NCBI GenBank assembly: GCA_937138625.1
Contig: CAKZPF010000004.1
Location: 1-64,000, forward strand
Length of the DNA: 64,000 nucleotides
DNA from: an uncultured Caulobacteraceae bacterium
GTDB taxonomy: Bacteria > Pseudomonadota > Alphaproteobacteria > Caulobacterales > Caulobacteraceae
Reading direction: 5' to 3'
Part shown: positions 53,631-63,200 of the stretch, piece after piece
Layout: the number at the start of each line of letters is the position of its first letter
Numbering within the stretch: the first letter of the stretch is position 1
The notes under the pieces: generated by a model
Told to the model about the DNA's origin: nothing
What the model saw: only the letters and a program-made list of their open reading frames with translations
The model's database searches: none
Made by a program: the position numbers and the translations under genes

Positions 53631-54716
53631 CTATGAGAACACCGATTGGCGCTTCTCGGCGCGCTTGCGGAACACAAAACCGATGATTTTGGCCACGGCT
53701 TGGTAGTGATCGGGGGGGATCTGCTCATCCAGCTCGACGGTGGCATAAAGCGCGCGGGCCAGTGGTGGATCCTCGATCACCGGCACATCGTTTTCCTCGG
53801 CCAATTCGCGGATACGTAGGGCCACTTCATCAACGCCTTTGGCCACGCAGGTGGGGGCAACCTCGTCGCCCTCCTCGTCATATTTAAGCGCCACGGCAAA
53901 GTGTGTGGGGTTGGTGACCACCACCGTTGAATTCGGTACATTCATCATCATGCGCTGCTGACCTTTTTCCTGACGGATTTGGCGCAGTTTGGCTTTGACT
54001 TGGGGGTCCCCTTCGGTGGTTTTGTGTTCGTCTTTGACCTCGGACTTGGTCATGCGCATGCGCTCGCGGAATGAAAAGCGCTGGTGGATATAGTCCACAA
54101 TCGCAATGACGATATAGGTCAAGATGGCCGCGATAAACAGCGCCAGCGCAATATCCCGGAGCAAAATCAACAGACTTAACGGCTCAAGCCGGGCCAGATG
54201 CTCAAGCTCTTCGAACTTAGGCTTGGCCACATAAATAATCACCGCCGCCATCACCGTCAGCTTTACAGCACCCTTGGCAAACTCAATCAAACCTTGCTTG
54301 GCAAAAAGCTTTTTAAAGCCGCTGATCAAGCTTAGGCGTGTGATATCAGGCTTGAGTTTTTCGGTGGTGATCATGGGTGGGTTTTGGAAAATATTGCCCA
54401 GAATGCCACCCAAAGCCGCCGCAAAGGCCACCACCACAATAAACAAAAATACGTGCTTGCCCAGATAGATCATGATGCCGTGGGCCGCCGCCGGACTGAC
54501 GTCCATCTGCCCGCCATAGGCCATAAAGCCACGCAACGCCATCACCATATCGTCGCCATTGGCCTGCAACATGGCCATCAGCGCAAAAACCCCAAGCGCA
54601 ATGGCACTGACCGCCGAGACATCCTGGGATCGGGGAAAGTCACCCTTCTGGCGGGCTTCTGCCAGTTTCTTGCCCGTCGGTTCCTCTGTTTTTTCGCCGG
54701 CTTCGTCGTTTGCCAT
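53631..54716 (-). CDS. flhB: flagellar export protein FlhB
   Basis: A 361-residue inner-membrane protein of the flagellar type III export gate that switches substrate class. N-terminal KTEEPTGKKLAEARQKGDFP is diagnostic, four membrane segments follow (about 30-210), and the cytoplasmic part has the autocleavage site NPTHFAVAL (about 270-278). Follows fliR by 28 bases. CckA begins 116 bases downstream. Confidence 0.97.
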   Translation of the reverse strand: MANDEAGEKTEEPTGKKLAEARQKGDFPRSQDVSAVSAIALGVFALMAMLQANGDDMVMALRGFMAYGGQMDVSPAAAHGIMIYLGKHVFLFIVVVAFAAALGGILGNIFQNPPMITTEKLKPDITRLSLISGFKKLFAKQGLIEFAKGAVKLTVMAAVIIYVAKPKFEELEHLARLEPLSLLILLRDIALALFIAAILTYIVIAIVDYIHQRFSFRERMRMTKSEVKDEHKTTEGDPQVKAKLRQIRQEKGQQRMMMNVPNSTVVVTNPTHFAVALKYDEEGDEVAPTCVAKGVDEVALRIRELAEENDVPVIEDPPLARALYATVELDEQIPPDHYQAVAKIIGFVFRKRAEKRQSVFS

Positions 54717-54744
54717 GGCTTTGTGCCGTCAGGCCCTTTCGTGG

Positions 54745-55503
54745 TTAGCGAATAAAATACTGTGTGGTCTCGGCGACTCGTGTGGCCCAGATTTCCATAA
54801 TCACACCCAAACTGCCAGCCAGAACCGCCATCCCCAACATGATGGCCGCCGGCACCGAGATGAAAAACACCTGGAACTGCGGCATCACCCGACCAATGAC
54901 ACCCAGGCTGATGTTAATGATCAAACTTAGGCCCAAGAATGGCGCACCCAGCTGAATGCCCAAGGCAAAGCCCTCGCTGACCATGCGCAAGATCATCTCG
55001 GCGCTGTCGGCAATCATCAGCCAGGTGCCCACGGGAAACAGCGTGTAGCTGCTGATCAGGGCATCAAAAAACAAATGATGCAGGTTGAGGGCGAAAATCA
55101 TCAACAAGCCGATGGTCGACAGAATCACACCGGCAATAGAGCCCCCCTGAGACATCAACGGGTTTGAGGTACGCGCAAACGCCATGGCCGTGGTCATAGC
55201 CATCACATCCCCCACCACCGCCAGCACAAACATGGTCAGTCGGATGACCATCCCCAGGAACAGGCCAATGATATTTTCCGACACCATCAAGGCCAAAAGC
55301 CCCCAAGGGTTTTCCGGCAAACTGGCCGTCGAGATCTTCACCGTCGGCGCAATCAACAACGTCACCAAAGCCGCCAGCACCAACCGATAACGCGCCGGCA
55401 CGCTGGTCTCGCCGATCCCGGGCAATGACATAAACATCGCCCCGACCCGTGATAACACCAAAAACAAGGTGAAAAATTCCGCGCTGAGGTTCAGTCCCAG
55501 CAT
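54745..55503 (-). CDS. fliR: flagellar export protein FliR
   Basis: A 252-residue FliR with six hydrophobic segments. Family blocks LFLVLSRVGAMFMSLPGIGE and FALGIQLGAPFLGLSLIINI, plus GVIGRVMPQFQVFF near the end, are clear. Part of the gate with FliP and FliQ. Lies between fliQ (23-base gap) and flhB (28-base gap) on one message. Confidence 0.96.
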   Translation of the reverse strand: MLGLNLSAEFFTLFLVLSRVGAMFMSLPGIGETSVPARYRLVLAALVTLLIAPTVKISTASLPENPWGLLALMVSENIIGLFLGMVIRLTMFVLAVVGDVMAMTTAMAFARTSNPLMSQGGSIAGVILSTIGLLMIFALNLHHLFFDALISSYTLFPVGTWLMIADSAEMILRMVSEGFALGIQLGAPFLGLSLIINISLGVIGRVMPQFQVFFISVPAAIMLGMAVLAGSLGVIMEIWATRVAETTQYFIR

Positions 55504-55526
55504 CGCTGATCACCGTCTCGCTTTCT

Positions 55527-55790
55527 TTACATGGCGGCGATTCGGGCCGCCACCTCTCGCATGAACTGCGCCATGGCATCCCCCATGAAGGGCAAGAACA
55601 CCAAAAGCGCGATAAAAATCGCCAGGATCTTGGGCGCAAAAATCAAGGTGGCCTCTTGGATTTGGGTCAAGGCTTGGAACAAACCAATGGTCACACCAAC
55701 GGCCAATCCAATCAGCATCAAGGGCGCGGCCATTTGCAAAATCAACCAAATGGCATCACGCCCCACATCAATGACATCTGCGCCGTTCAT
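55527..55790 (-). CDS. fliQ: flagellar export protein FliQ
   Basis: An 87-residue two-helix membrane protein of the export gate: DVGRDAIWLILQMAAPLMLI, then LFQALTQIQEATLIFAPKIL, both diagnostic. The start ATG 55790 gives the usual length; longer frames upstream are not conserved. It heads the fliQ-fliR-flhB-cckA-DUF924 run and has a CtrA-like site 41-56 bases upstream. Confidence 0.95.
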   Translation of the reverse strand: MNGADVIDVGRDAIWLILQMAAPLMLIGLAVGVTIGLFQALTQIQEATLIFAPKILAIFIALLVFLPFMGDAMAQFMREVAARIAAM

Positions 55791-55830
55791 AGACTTATCC
55801 CCTTTGTCATTTGACCGTGCGCCCGTTTTC

Positions 55831-55846
55831 GTTAAGACATGGTTTA
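55831..55846 (-). promoter_or_regulatory. CtrA-like site ahead of fliQ
   Basis: On the minus strand TAAA-N7-TTAAC (GTTAA-N7-TTTA on the plus) departs from the CtrA consensus TTAA-N7-TTAAC at one position. A second TTAAC half-site (about 55852-55857) is close by. In Caulobacter the fliQR operon is a direct CtrA target. Confidence 0.45.
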
Positions 55847-55872
55847 CAATTGTTAACCTGGGAGGAGAATTT

Positions 55873-57741
55873 ATGCGCGCAAAAGTTGTGAGCTTGAAAG
55901 GCATCAGTCTGGCCGTGCTGGTCACCACCTTGGCGGGTTGCCAAGGGATGTACACGGGCACAGGCACCACAGTGAGCCAGACTGACGCGAGCCCAGGTTT
56001 TGGCGCCCAGCGACATGCCGAAGCCCCCACGCCAGCGCAAATTTTCGCTGACTTGCACGAGCGCCGCCTCCAGCATTCGCCACAAATGGCCACATCCCTA
56101 GGTGACCCGCGGGGCATGGACCGCTGGGACGGCCCCACCCTGGCCCACGCCCAGACCAGCGCCCTGATCACCATTCAGGCCTTTGAACGCTTGCAGCAGC
56201 ATCACGATTTCGACGCCCTCAGCCGTCAGGATCAAATTTCGTGGATGGTCTTGCAAAACGAAGCCGAAAACGCCAAGCGCAACCTGCCCTATTTGCAACA
56301 CAGCTATCTGTTCAATCAGATGTTTGGTGTGCAGACCTCGGGACCCAGCTTTTTAATCAATGCCCACAAAATCAACACCGCAAAAGACGCCTGGGCTTAT
56401 GTGCGGCGTTTGCAAACCTGGGACGAACAACTGGATGGCTTTTTGGCCCGCACCTACCAAGCCGCCGAGGCCGGCATCTATCCGCCCAAGTTCACTTATG
56501 ATTACGTCATACGCGACAGCCGCAACCTGGTGACCGGTGCCCCCTTTGATGGCGGGGCCGACAACGCCATTTGGGATGATTTCAAAACCAAACTGGCCAA
56601 AACCAATATCGCCCCCGAGGAACAAGAGCGTTTGAAAGCGGCCGCAAAGCAGGCCCTGTTGCGTGACATTCGCCCCGCTTACCAGCGTGTGATCGCGGCC
56701 ATGCAAGACCTGAAAACCTACGCCCCAGGGGATCACGGCGTATGGGCCCTGCCTGATGGCGAAGATTACTACAAAGCGCGCTTGATGTTTCGCACTTCGA
56801 CGGATTTGAGTGCTGAAGAGATCCACCAAATTGGTCTTGACGAAATGGATCGCATCCATAACGAGATGCGCGAGATTGTAAAAAAGGTCAATTTTGACGG
56901 ATCCTTGCGGGAATTTTTTCAATTCACACGTGAAGACGAGCGCTTCACCTACCCCCAAACCCCAGAAGGACGAGAAGCGTATTTGGCCGCCTCGAAAGCC
57001 GCCATTGATGGAATGCGAAAAAAACTGCCCGAACAGTTTGGTCGCCTGCCCAAGGCGGAGTTGGTGGTAAAACCCGTCGAGGCCTTTCGCGAACAATCCG
57101 CCGGCCGGGCCTTTTACAATCGCCCGGCGCCCGATGGCTCACGGCCAGGCACCTATTATGTCAATTTGTACAATCTGAAAGCCGTGCCGAAATATGAAAT
57201 CGAGGCCCTGGCATATCATGAAGGCCTGCCCGGTCACCACATGCAAATCGCGCTGGCGATGGAGGCCGAGGGCATTCCAGAGTTTCGCAAGCACAGCTGG
57301 CAAACGGCCTATGGCGAAGGCTGGGCGCTCTATACGGAATACTTGGGCAAGGAAATGGGCTTTTACCAAGATCCCTATTCCGATTATGGTCGCCTGACTA
57401 TGGAGCTGTGGCGCGCCGCCCGTTTGGTTGTTGACACCGGCCTGCATGCCAAGCGTTGGACGCGCCAACAGGCCATCGATTATTTGATTGAGAATACGCC
57501 CGCAGACGTCCGTGAAGCCGAGCGGGCCATCAACCGCTATATGGTCATGCCCGGCCAAGCCACGGCCTATAAGATTGGCATGATCAAAATCCAGGAGTTG
57601 CGCGCCAAAGCCAAATCGGAATTGGGTTCGGCCTATGATCAACGCGCTTTCCATGATGTGATTTTGGAGAACGGACCGGTGCCATTGGACGTGCTGGAGC
57701 GCATAGTGGATCAGTGGATCGCCCAGCGCAAAGCCGCCTAA
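55873..57741 (+). CDS. DUF885 family lipoprotein (predicted metallopeptidase)
   Basis: A 622-residue lipoprotein: lipobox LAGC at about residue 21, then a mostly helical DUF885 fold. The family motif YHEGLPGHHMQ (about 452-462), with a downstream Glu in YGEGWALYTEYLGKE, forms a predicted zinc site as in M3-like carboxypeptidases. It is placed in the envelope by the lipid anchor. GGAGG precedes the ATG. It sits between two flagellar gene blocks but points the other way, so no flagellar role is implied. Confidence 0.9.
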   Translation: MRAKVVSLKGISLAVLVTTLAGCQGMYTGTGTTVSQTDASPGFGAQRHAEAPTPAQIFADLHERRLQHSPQMATSLGDPRGMDRWDGPTLAHAQTSALITIQAFERLQQHHDFDALSRQDQISWMVLQNEAENAKRNLPYLQHSYLFNQMFGVQTSGPSFLINAHKINTAKDAWAYVRRLQTWDEQLDGFLARTYQAAEAGIYPPKFTYDYVIRDSRNLVTGAPFDGGADNAIWDDFKTKLAKTNIAPEEQERLKAAAKQALLRDIRPAYQRVIAAMQDLKTYAPGDHGVWALPDGEDYYKARLMFRTSTDLSAEEIHQIGLDEMDRIHNEMREIVKKVNFDGSLREFFQFTREDERFTYPQTPEGREAYLAASKAAIDGMRKKLPEQFGRLPKAELVVKPVEAFREQSAGRAFYNRPAPDGSRPGTYYVNLYNLKAVPKYEIEALAYHEGLPGHHMQIALAMEAEGIPEFRKHSWQTAYGEGWALYTEYLGKEMGFYQDPYSDYGRLTMELWRAARLVVDTGLHAKRWTRQQAIDYLIENTPADVREAERAINRYMVMPGQATAYKIGMIKIQELRAKAKSELGSAYDQRAFHDVILENGPVPLDVLERIVDQWIAQRKAA

Positions 57742-57764
57742 GGCAACATTTTCAAATGCAAAAC

Positions 57765-57790
57765 AAGCCTCGGGCACAGCCCCGAGGCTT
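57765..57790. terminator. terminator of the DUF885 gene, shared with fliE
   Basis: AAGCCTCGGG pairs with CCCGAGGCTT around CACAGC, followed by TTTTT on the plus strand. Convergent fliE ends 20 bases away. Confidence 0.88.
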
Positions 57791-57809
57791 TTTTATTGGA
57801 AAAACTCAC

Positions 57810-58136
57810 CTATACAGGCATGCGCAAAATTTCTTGGTAGGCCTGGATCACCTTATCCCGCACCGCCACAACGGTTTCCAAGGTCACCTCGGCCGCGGAT
57901 AGCGCGGTCGCCACCTCAACCAAGGGGGCCTGGCCCGTTGCGCCCAATGCCGCCATCTGTTCCGCGTTTTTCACGCTGGCAGTGGCCTGATTGACCACAT
58001 CCTTGACCATGCCTGAAAAATTGGGGGCCAGGGCCTCTTGGCTCTCATTGGCATCCGCCACTGGGTTTTGTAGTTTTTGCGCCGCCTGCTGATAGGCGCG
58101 AACGGCAGCCAAATTGTCTGTAATGGGTTCAACCAT
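57810..58136 (-). CDS. fliE: flagellar hook-basal body protein FliE
   Basis: A 108-residue rod adaptor joining the MS ring to the proximal rod. The C-terminal block ALSAAEVTLETVVAVRDKVIQAYQEILRMPV-type helices (about 78-108) is characteristic. Third in flgB-flgC-fliE on the minus strand, with 55 bases after flgC. Confidence 0.95.
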   Translation of the reverse strand: MVEPITDNLAAVRAYQQAAQKLQNPVADANESQEALAPNFSGMVKDVVNQATASVKNAEQMAALGATGQAPLVEVATALSAAEVTLETVVAVRDKVIQAYQEILRMPV

Positions 58137-58191
58137 GGTCTTCGTCCTCTGCTGTGGCGCTTATGTTTTATATCTGTGCGCCGAAGTGGTC

Positions 58192-58623
58192 TTAGCGTTG
58201 CAGCAAGCTCAGTGCGCGCTGATCCATCGCACGCGCGGTGTCGATGACGTTCAAATTGGCCTCATAGGCGCGCTGGGCTTCCCGCATGTCCATACTTTCA
58301 ATCAACACGCTCACGTTCGGATATTTCACATAGCCCTCCGCGTTGGCTGAGGGGTGGCCTGGCTGATATTTCATGGTGAACGGCTTTTCGCTTTCCACCA
58401 CGCGGTCAAGCTCGACGGTTTTGGCATTGCCCATTTCCCGCATCATTTCGGTCTTAAATGTGGGGATTTGTCGCCGATAGGGGTCTTCCTCGGGCGTGCG
58501 GGCCGTGGATTGGGCGTTGGCAATGTTTTCCGCGATGATGCGCATACGGGCCGTTTGCGCCTTTAAGGCACGGGCAGCGACCGTCATGGCGGTGTTGGTT
58601 TCAGGCGGGGGTGTGCTGGGCAT
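58192..58623 (-). CDS. flgC: flagellar basal-body rod protein FlgC
   Basis: A 143-residue proximal rod protein. MRIIAENIANAQSTARTPEE (about 27-46) is the rod N-terminal signature, GYVKYPNVSVLIESMDMREA and the C-terminal AYEANLNVIDTARAMDQRAL complete it. Lies 21 bases after flgB. The first residues (PSTPPPETNTA) are a short polar extension. Confidence 0.95.
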   Translation of the reverse strand: MPSTPPPETNTAMTVAARALKAQTARMRIIAENIANAQSTARTPEEDPYRRQIPTFKTEMMREMGNAKTVELDRVVESEKPFTMKYQPGHPSANAEGYVKYPNVSVLIESMDMREAQRAYEANLNVIDTARAMDQRALSLLQR

Positions 58624-58644
58624 GGTGTGTCCCTACTCCTGCGG

Positions 58645-59058
58645 TTATGGGCGCTTGGCTGCCAGCTTCAGCAGCATCACGCTTTTGCGATAAATTCCAA
58701 TGGCCGTATCGTAATTCAAACGGGTTTCGGCCACTTTCAACATTTGCTCTTCCAAGACCACACTGTTGCCATTGAGCTTGGTTTGGGTGTCTGGCGCAGC
58801 TTGGGGGCGAATGCCCCCCGTGGTCATCGGCGTTTGTGTGCCCCCCAAGTGCCCTGACCGTGTGGTGCGCATGCCGATGCTGGGCCCCTGGGTCTGATTC
58901 TGAACCATTTTGGCGAAACTGCCGGCGGGCAGATCGCGCGGCGTGTACCCGGGCGTTGGGGCATTGGCAATATTTTCCGCCAGCACAACCTGACGATCCC
59001 GCAAAAAGTTCAGGCGGGATTTGATCAGTTTCACCAAGCCGAGCTGTGACATATCCAT
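58645..59058 (-). CDS. flgB: flagellar basal-body rod protein FlgB
   Basis: A 137-residue rod protein: RDRQVVLAENIANAPTPGYT (about 21-40) is the rod signature, and EEQMLKVAETRLNYDTAIGI at the C-terminus. ATG 59058 has GAGGAC 7 bases upstream, better than an earlier ATG. First of flgB-flgC-fliE, divergent from fliO-fliP. Confidence 0.94.
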   Translation of the reverse strand: MDMSQLGLVKLIKSRLNFLRDRQVVLAENIANAPTPGYTPRDLPAGSFAKMVQNQTQGPSIGMRTTRSGHLGGTQTPMTTGGIRPQAAPDTQTKLNGNSVVLEEQMLKVAETRLNYDTAIGIYRKSVMLLKLAAKRP

Positions 59059-59119
59059 AATGAGGTCCTCGGGCATTAAGATTTCAGAAAACTCTTAACA
59101 GAGCGTAAGCCCGGCAAAA

Positions 59120-59134
59120 TTTACCGCCTGTTAA
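59120..59134. promoter_or_regulatory. CtrA-like site in the flgB/fliO intergenic region
   Basis: TTTA-CCGCCTG-TTAA, seven-base spacing, one mismatch from TTAA-N7-TTAA. It lies between divergent flgBC-fliE and fliOP, 62 bases from flgB and 51 from fliO, so it could serve either. Confidence 0.45.
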
Positions 59135-59184
59135 TCAAACCGGGCAAAATCTTAAAAATCCAATAAGCGCAAGAAAGACCCCTT

Positions 59185-59481
59185 ATGGAGTTTAGTGAAA
59201 TCCTCCGCGTTGTCGGCGGTTTTTTGATCACCGTCGCCATCTTGTTCGGTGGGGCCGTGTTCATTCGCAAATACGGCCTATTCGGCGTGCCCACCACTGG
59301 CCCCGCTAAACGTCTGAAGTTGGTGGAAAGCTTATCCTTGGATCCCAAACGCCGTGTGGTGCTGTTGCGCTGTGATGATCAAGAGCACCTGATCCTGATC
59401 GGCGAGCGAGAAACCACACTCAGCACCCAACCTGCCAAAGGCCCGATGTCTGACACACCGAAAACGGATATGACCTCATGA
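59185..59481 (+). CDS. fliO: flagellar biosynthesis protein FliO
   Basis: A 98-residue protein with one membrane segment (about 9-28) and the FliO cytoplasmic pattern RLKLVESLSLDPKRRVVLLR followed by HLILIGERETTL. FliO helps assemble the FliP ring. Overlaps fliP by four bases (ATGA). Confidence 0.9.
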   Translation: MEFSEILRVVGGFLITVAILFGGAVFIRKYGLFGVPTTGPAKRLKLVESLSLDPKRRVVLLRCDDQEHLILIGERETTLSTQPAKGPMSDTPKTDMTS

Positions 59482-60236
59482 AACGCTGGGGGCTGATTGT
59501 CGCCGCGGGGGTGATGGGGCTGTTGGCCCTTGTCGGCGGCGCTGATGCGCAAACCGTCAGCATTGATCTGGGCAATGGTGATGGGCTGACCACACGGGTT
59601 TTGCAAACCATTGCGCTGTTGACCATCCTCAGTTTGGCGCCATCAATTGTAATCATGACCACGTCGTTTGTGCGCATTGTGGTGGTGTTGTCGTTGCTGC
59701 GCACCGCCATTGGTTTGCAACAATCCCCGCCCAATGCCGTGATGATCTCCCTGGCGATCTTTTTGACCGCCTTTGTCATGACTCCCACCTTCAACGCCGC
59801 CTATTCCGAAGGCATCGAGCCCTTGATGAACGGCCAAATGGAACCCGTTGAGGGGATGACCGCCGCCGCCCAGCCCGTGAAAGCTTTTATGCTGAGCCAA
59901 GTACAAGAAGATGACCTGCAGCTGTTTATCCGTTTGGCGGAAATCGAAACCCCGGACACCGCCCAAGAATTGCCTTTCACTGTGGTGGCGCCAGCCTTTA
60001 TCATCTCGGAAATCTCACGGGCCTTCGAGATCGGCTTTTTGCTGTTCATCCCGTTTCTGGTCATCGACATGGTGGTGGCCAGTGTCTTGATGTCCATGGG
60101 GATGATGATGCTGCCACCGATCATCATCTCGTTGCCATTTAAGTTGATTTTCTTTGTGCTGGTGGATGGTTGGCGCCTGGTGGCCGGCAGTCTGGTGGAA
60201 AGCTTTTTTCGCGACACCCCCGCAGGCGCCGGATAA
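59478..60236 (+). CDS. fliP: flagellar export protein FliP
   Basis: A 252-residue export-gate core protein with a signal peptide (ADAQ, about residue 25) and four membrane segments. LTILSLAPSIVIMTTSFVRI and RTAIGLQQSPPNAVMISLAI are diagnostic, and FLLFIPFLVIDMVVASVLMS and MGMMMLPPIIISLPFKLIFF close it. Translated with fliO. The large TPR gene converges and ends 9 bases away. Confidence 0.97.
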   Translation: MKRWGLIVAAGVMGLLALVGGADAQTVSIDLGNGDGLTTRVLQTIALLTILSLAPSIVIMTTSFVRIVVVLSLLRTAIGLQQSPPNAVMISLAIFLTAFVMTPTFNAAYSEGIEPLMNGQMEPVEGMTAAAQPVKAFMLSQVQEDDLQLFIRLAEIETPDTAQELPFTVVAPAFIISEISRAFEIGFLLFIPFLVIDMVVASVLMSMGMMMLPPIIISLPFKLIFFVLVDGWRLVAGSLVESFFRDTPAGAG

Positions 60237-60245
60237 GTCACGCCC

Positions 60246-63200
60246 CTAGGCTTCGTTCGCCTTGGTCATATTAATGGGCTCACCCAGGCGTTTTTTCAAA
60301 CGTTCAGAAAAGGCCGTGAAGGTTTCTACGTCAGCGATCCGTTTGGCCGCCTCGCGCAGTTCCATACCCTGAACAGACGCGTCCGAGGTGATGGTTTGAA
60401 AGGCGATGGCGTGTTCGGCCCGCTCCATCAAAACACCATATTGGCCGCGGACCTCATCCAGTCCTTGTCGGTTTTCGGCCAAGGCATAGGCGATGGCCAT
60501 GCGCATCACAATGGACTCCTCACGCTCAGTCAGATTGGTGTCCGGATCCTGCCAGCGGGGGCCCAACAGCTCTTGGTGATATTTGGCCGCACCGTTCCAG
60601 TCTCCCATCCGCCACGAGATTTCCGAACGCAAATTTTTGGCCTCTTCGCTGGTGTCCATGGAAATGATATCCAGCGCGTGATCATACCGCCCCAGGTCCA
60701 TCATGCTGCGGGCCTGCAGCAAGCGACGTTCTTCGTTCAGGTCCGCCGGCAACAGCGTATAGCGCGAGCCATATATCGCCTGCAGGGCCTTTTCCGGCTG
60801 TCGCGCCATCAGATAAATTCCCGCCAGATCCGTGGCCACCCGTGCCCGCACCGGGCCGATATCCAGGCGTTCTTCCACCTGGTGGCTCAGCAATTCAGCC
60901 GCTTGGTCCAACAGATCAAAATCCACCAGGCGCTTAGCCAATTTGCGGATCATCCGATCACCCTGCGCCCCCACAGGGGTCAGTTCCTTAAAATCATAAT
61001 AAAGTGCCAAGGCCTGGATCGGATCAAGCTCGTCGGCACGACCATCCAAGAATAAGCGCTTAAAGGTCGACATCATATCATCAGACAGTCGACGCGCCAC
61101 AGGGTTGGCGGGCTGGCGCAACCAGGCCGCGCGCATGACCTCGATGCCATGACGGTCATCCCCCATCTTGATGTAAAGATCCCCCAAGGTGCGGGCCACT
61201 TGCAGCTCGAAATCATCACCCCGCCAGCGATAACGCAGGCCCTGCAAAGCCTCGACAGCATCTTCGGGGCTCAGAGCACCACTTTCCAGACCCAGTTGAA
61301 CGTTTTCCAGGGTGGCGCGCACGGCCACGGGCTCGAAACGATTGGTCTCGAGCGTGGCCAAGATGTTGGGCGCCTTGGGACTGCCCTGGGCGGCCAGAAT
61401 TTGTGCTTCCAGCAGGCGGGTTTGTGCCGCTTGTTGGCCTTTGGGGTTCTCCCCCCAAGCGCTGTTGATGGCTTCCCGCGCCGCCGCCCAATCTCCCAAT
61501 TCATAACACGCCCGCGCCAGGGTGTTCAGCATGCGCACCCGCCAATCGGCATTGAGGGAATTGATCACATTGCGGCCGTTTTCCAGCTCGCGGCGGGCGT
61601 TCGACCAGCTGTATTCCTGCGCCTCGATATATCCCCGCCACAGCGCAGCCAGTGGGCTGGTTTCCAAGGTCACCGTTTGCAAATCCAAACGCGCATCGTC
61701 ATAGCGGCCCATCATGGCATGGGTGATGCCTCGCATCATGCGCAACTCCTGCGACGAGGCCACGATGGGGTCACTTTGGGCCAGAATATTCAACAGGCCG
61801 TTGGCCTCGTGCGCCAGACCATTCTCCATTAGAAACTTGGCCAAGCCCATACGGGCCACCACCGGTGGATCCTCGGCGTTTTCTTCCATGGCCGCCGCCC
61901 GGGTTAAGCGACCATAGGTTTGAATGAAGCCGCCACTGGCAGGGATGGGCTTGTCTTTGATTTTGGCACCGGCAGCATTGGCGAAAGAAATCAATCCTCC
62001 CGACAGCGTCATGCCCTTGGGCCGCAACAAGGCGACCTCCTCGTCCATCACTTCGACGGTCAAATCCTCGACCTTGGGGCTGACAACCAAGCCATGCGCA
62101 GTCTCAAGCAATTCGGCATCCACCAGAACGCGTTCTTGCACCATGCCGCGGGCGGGCCCCTTGGCCAACACCACGGCCAATTGATCTTGCACCACGGGGT
62201 CAGGCACCCAGACCATTTGGGTGGCCTCGGGCCATGCCATCACCACGGACGCGCCCATGCCCTCTTGGTTGCGGCGCAGCATTTCCAAAGGTTCTGCCGT
62301 GTCTTGCCGATTGGTGCCAAAGCGCAGCGACCAACTGGCCTCATCGGCCGCCACCGACAACAAAATCGATTTGTGCACCTTGGCGCGAAAGCCTGTAAAG
62401 CTCGGCCCCTTAAACGTATCAATCTCTTTAATATAACGCTTGGCCGTTTGCAGCTCGGCAAGGTCCAGCTTGGCCGGCGTGTCAAATAGAACCCAGATGT
62501 GATCCCCCCGCCGAAAAGCCGCCATGCCCACGGGCGCAGGCCAATTGAATTTCACTGTTGCGGACTCAAGGTCAGAAAAGACCTTCCCGGTGATGGGATC
62601 AACCGGTGCTTGGGTCAGGCGGCGCGTGGCGATGGTGGCAGGATCCGCGTCGAGTGTATCGGTCTTGGCGACGGCGTCCGCCGTCTCAGCCTTGGCGGTT
62701 TCTGATGATGTTGTGGTGTCCGGCTTAGGCGCCTGGGCCACTTCGGGCTTTGGGGGGGTGGCATCGAACACCACCTTGCCCTCACTCTTCCAATGTCGCC
62801 ACCCTGCATTCGGGGCCAAGGTGATGGCCACACGCAACTGACCGTTCACCGAACGCGCGGTGACGGTTTTGATGTTTTTTGGGGGCTGTGCACGTATGGC
62901 CGCCAAATTGGGCTTGGCATTGGCCTTAAAAGTCAAGGTCACCACGTCGCCATCCTTGGCGGTGGTATAGGCCACCGGGCGATCCCAGTGAAAAGCCAGG
63001 CGGCCAAAATCCCGCCCCGTGCTGCCCCGCACCGTCAATCGGGGGGCTTGCATGTCTACATCGTCAAATTTTTTAGCCGTACCCACAGCAGGCAAGGGAT
63101 CTTGGCCGGGTTTCAACAGGTCCACCGCGACCCGGCCAAGGGATTGCGATGTTTTCACTTGATAATCATCGCGCAAGGCCACCCGCAAGGTCCGCTGGTC

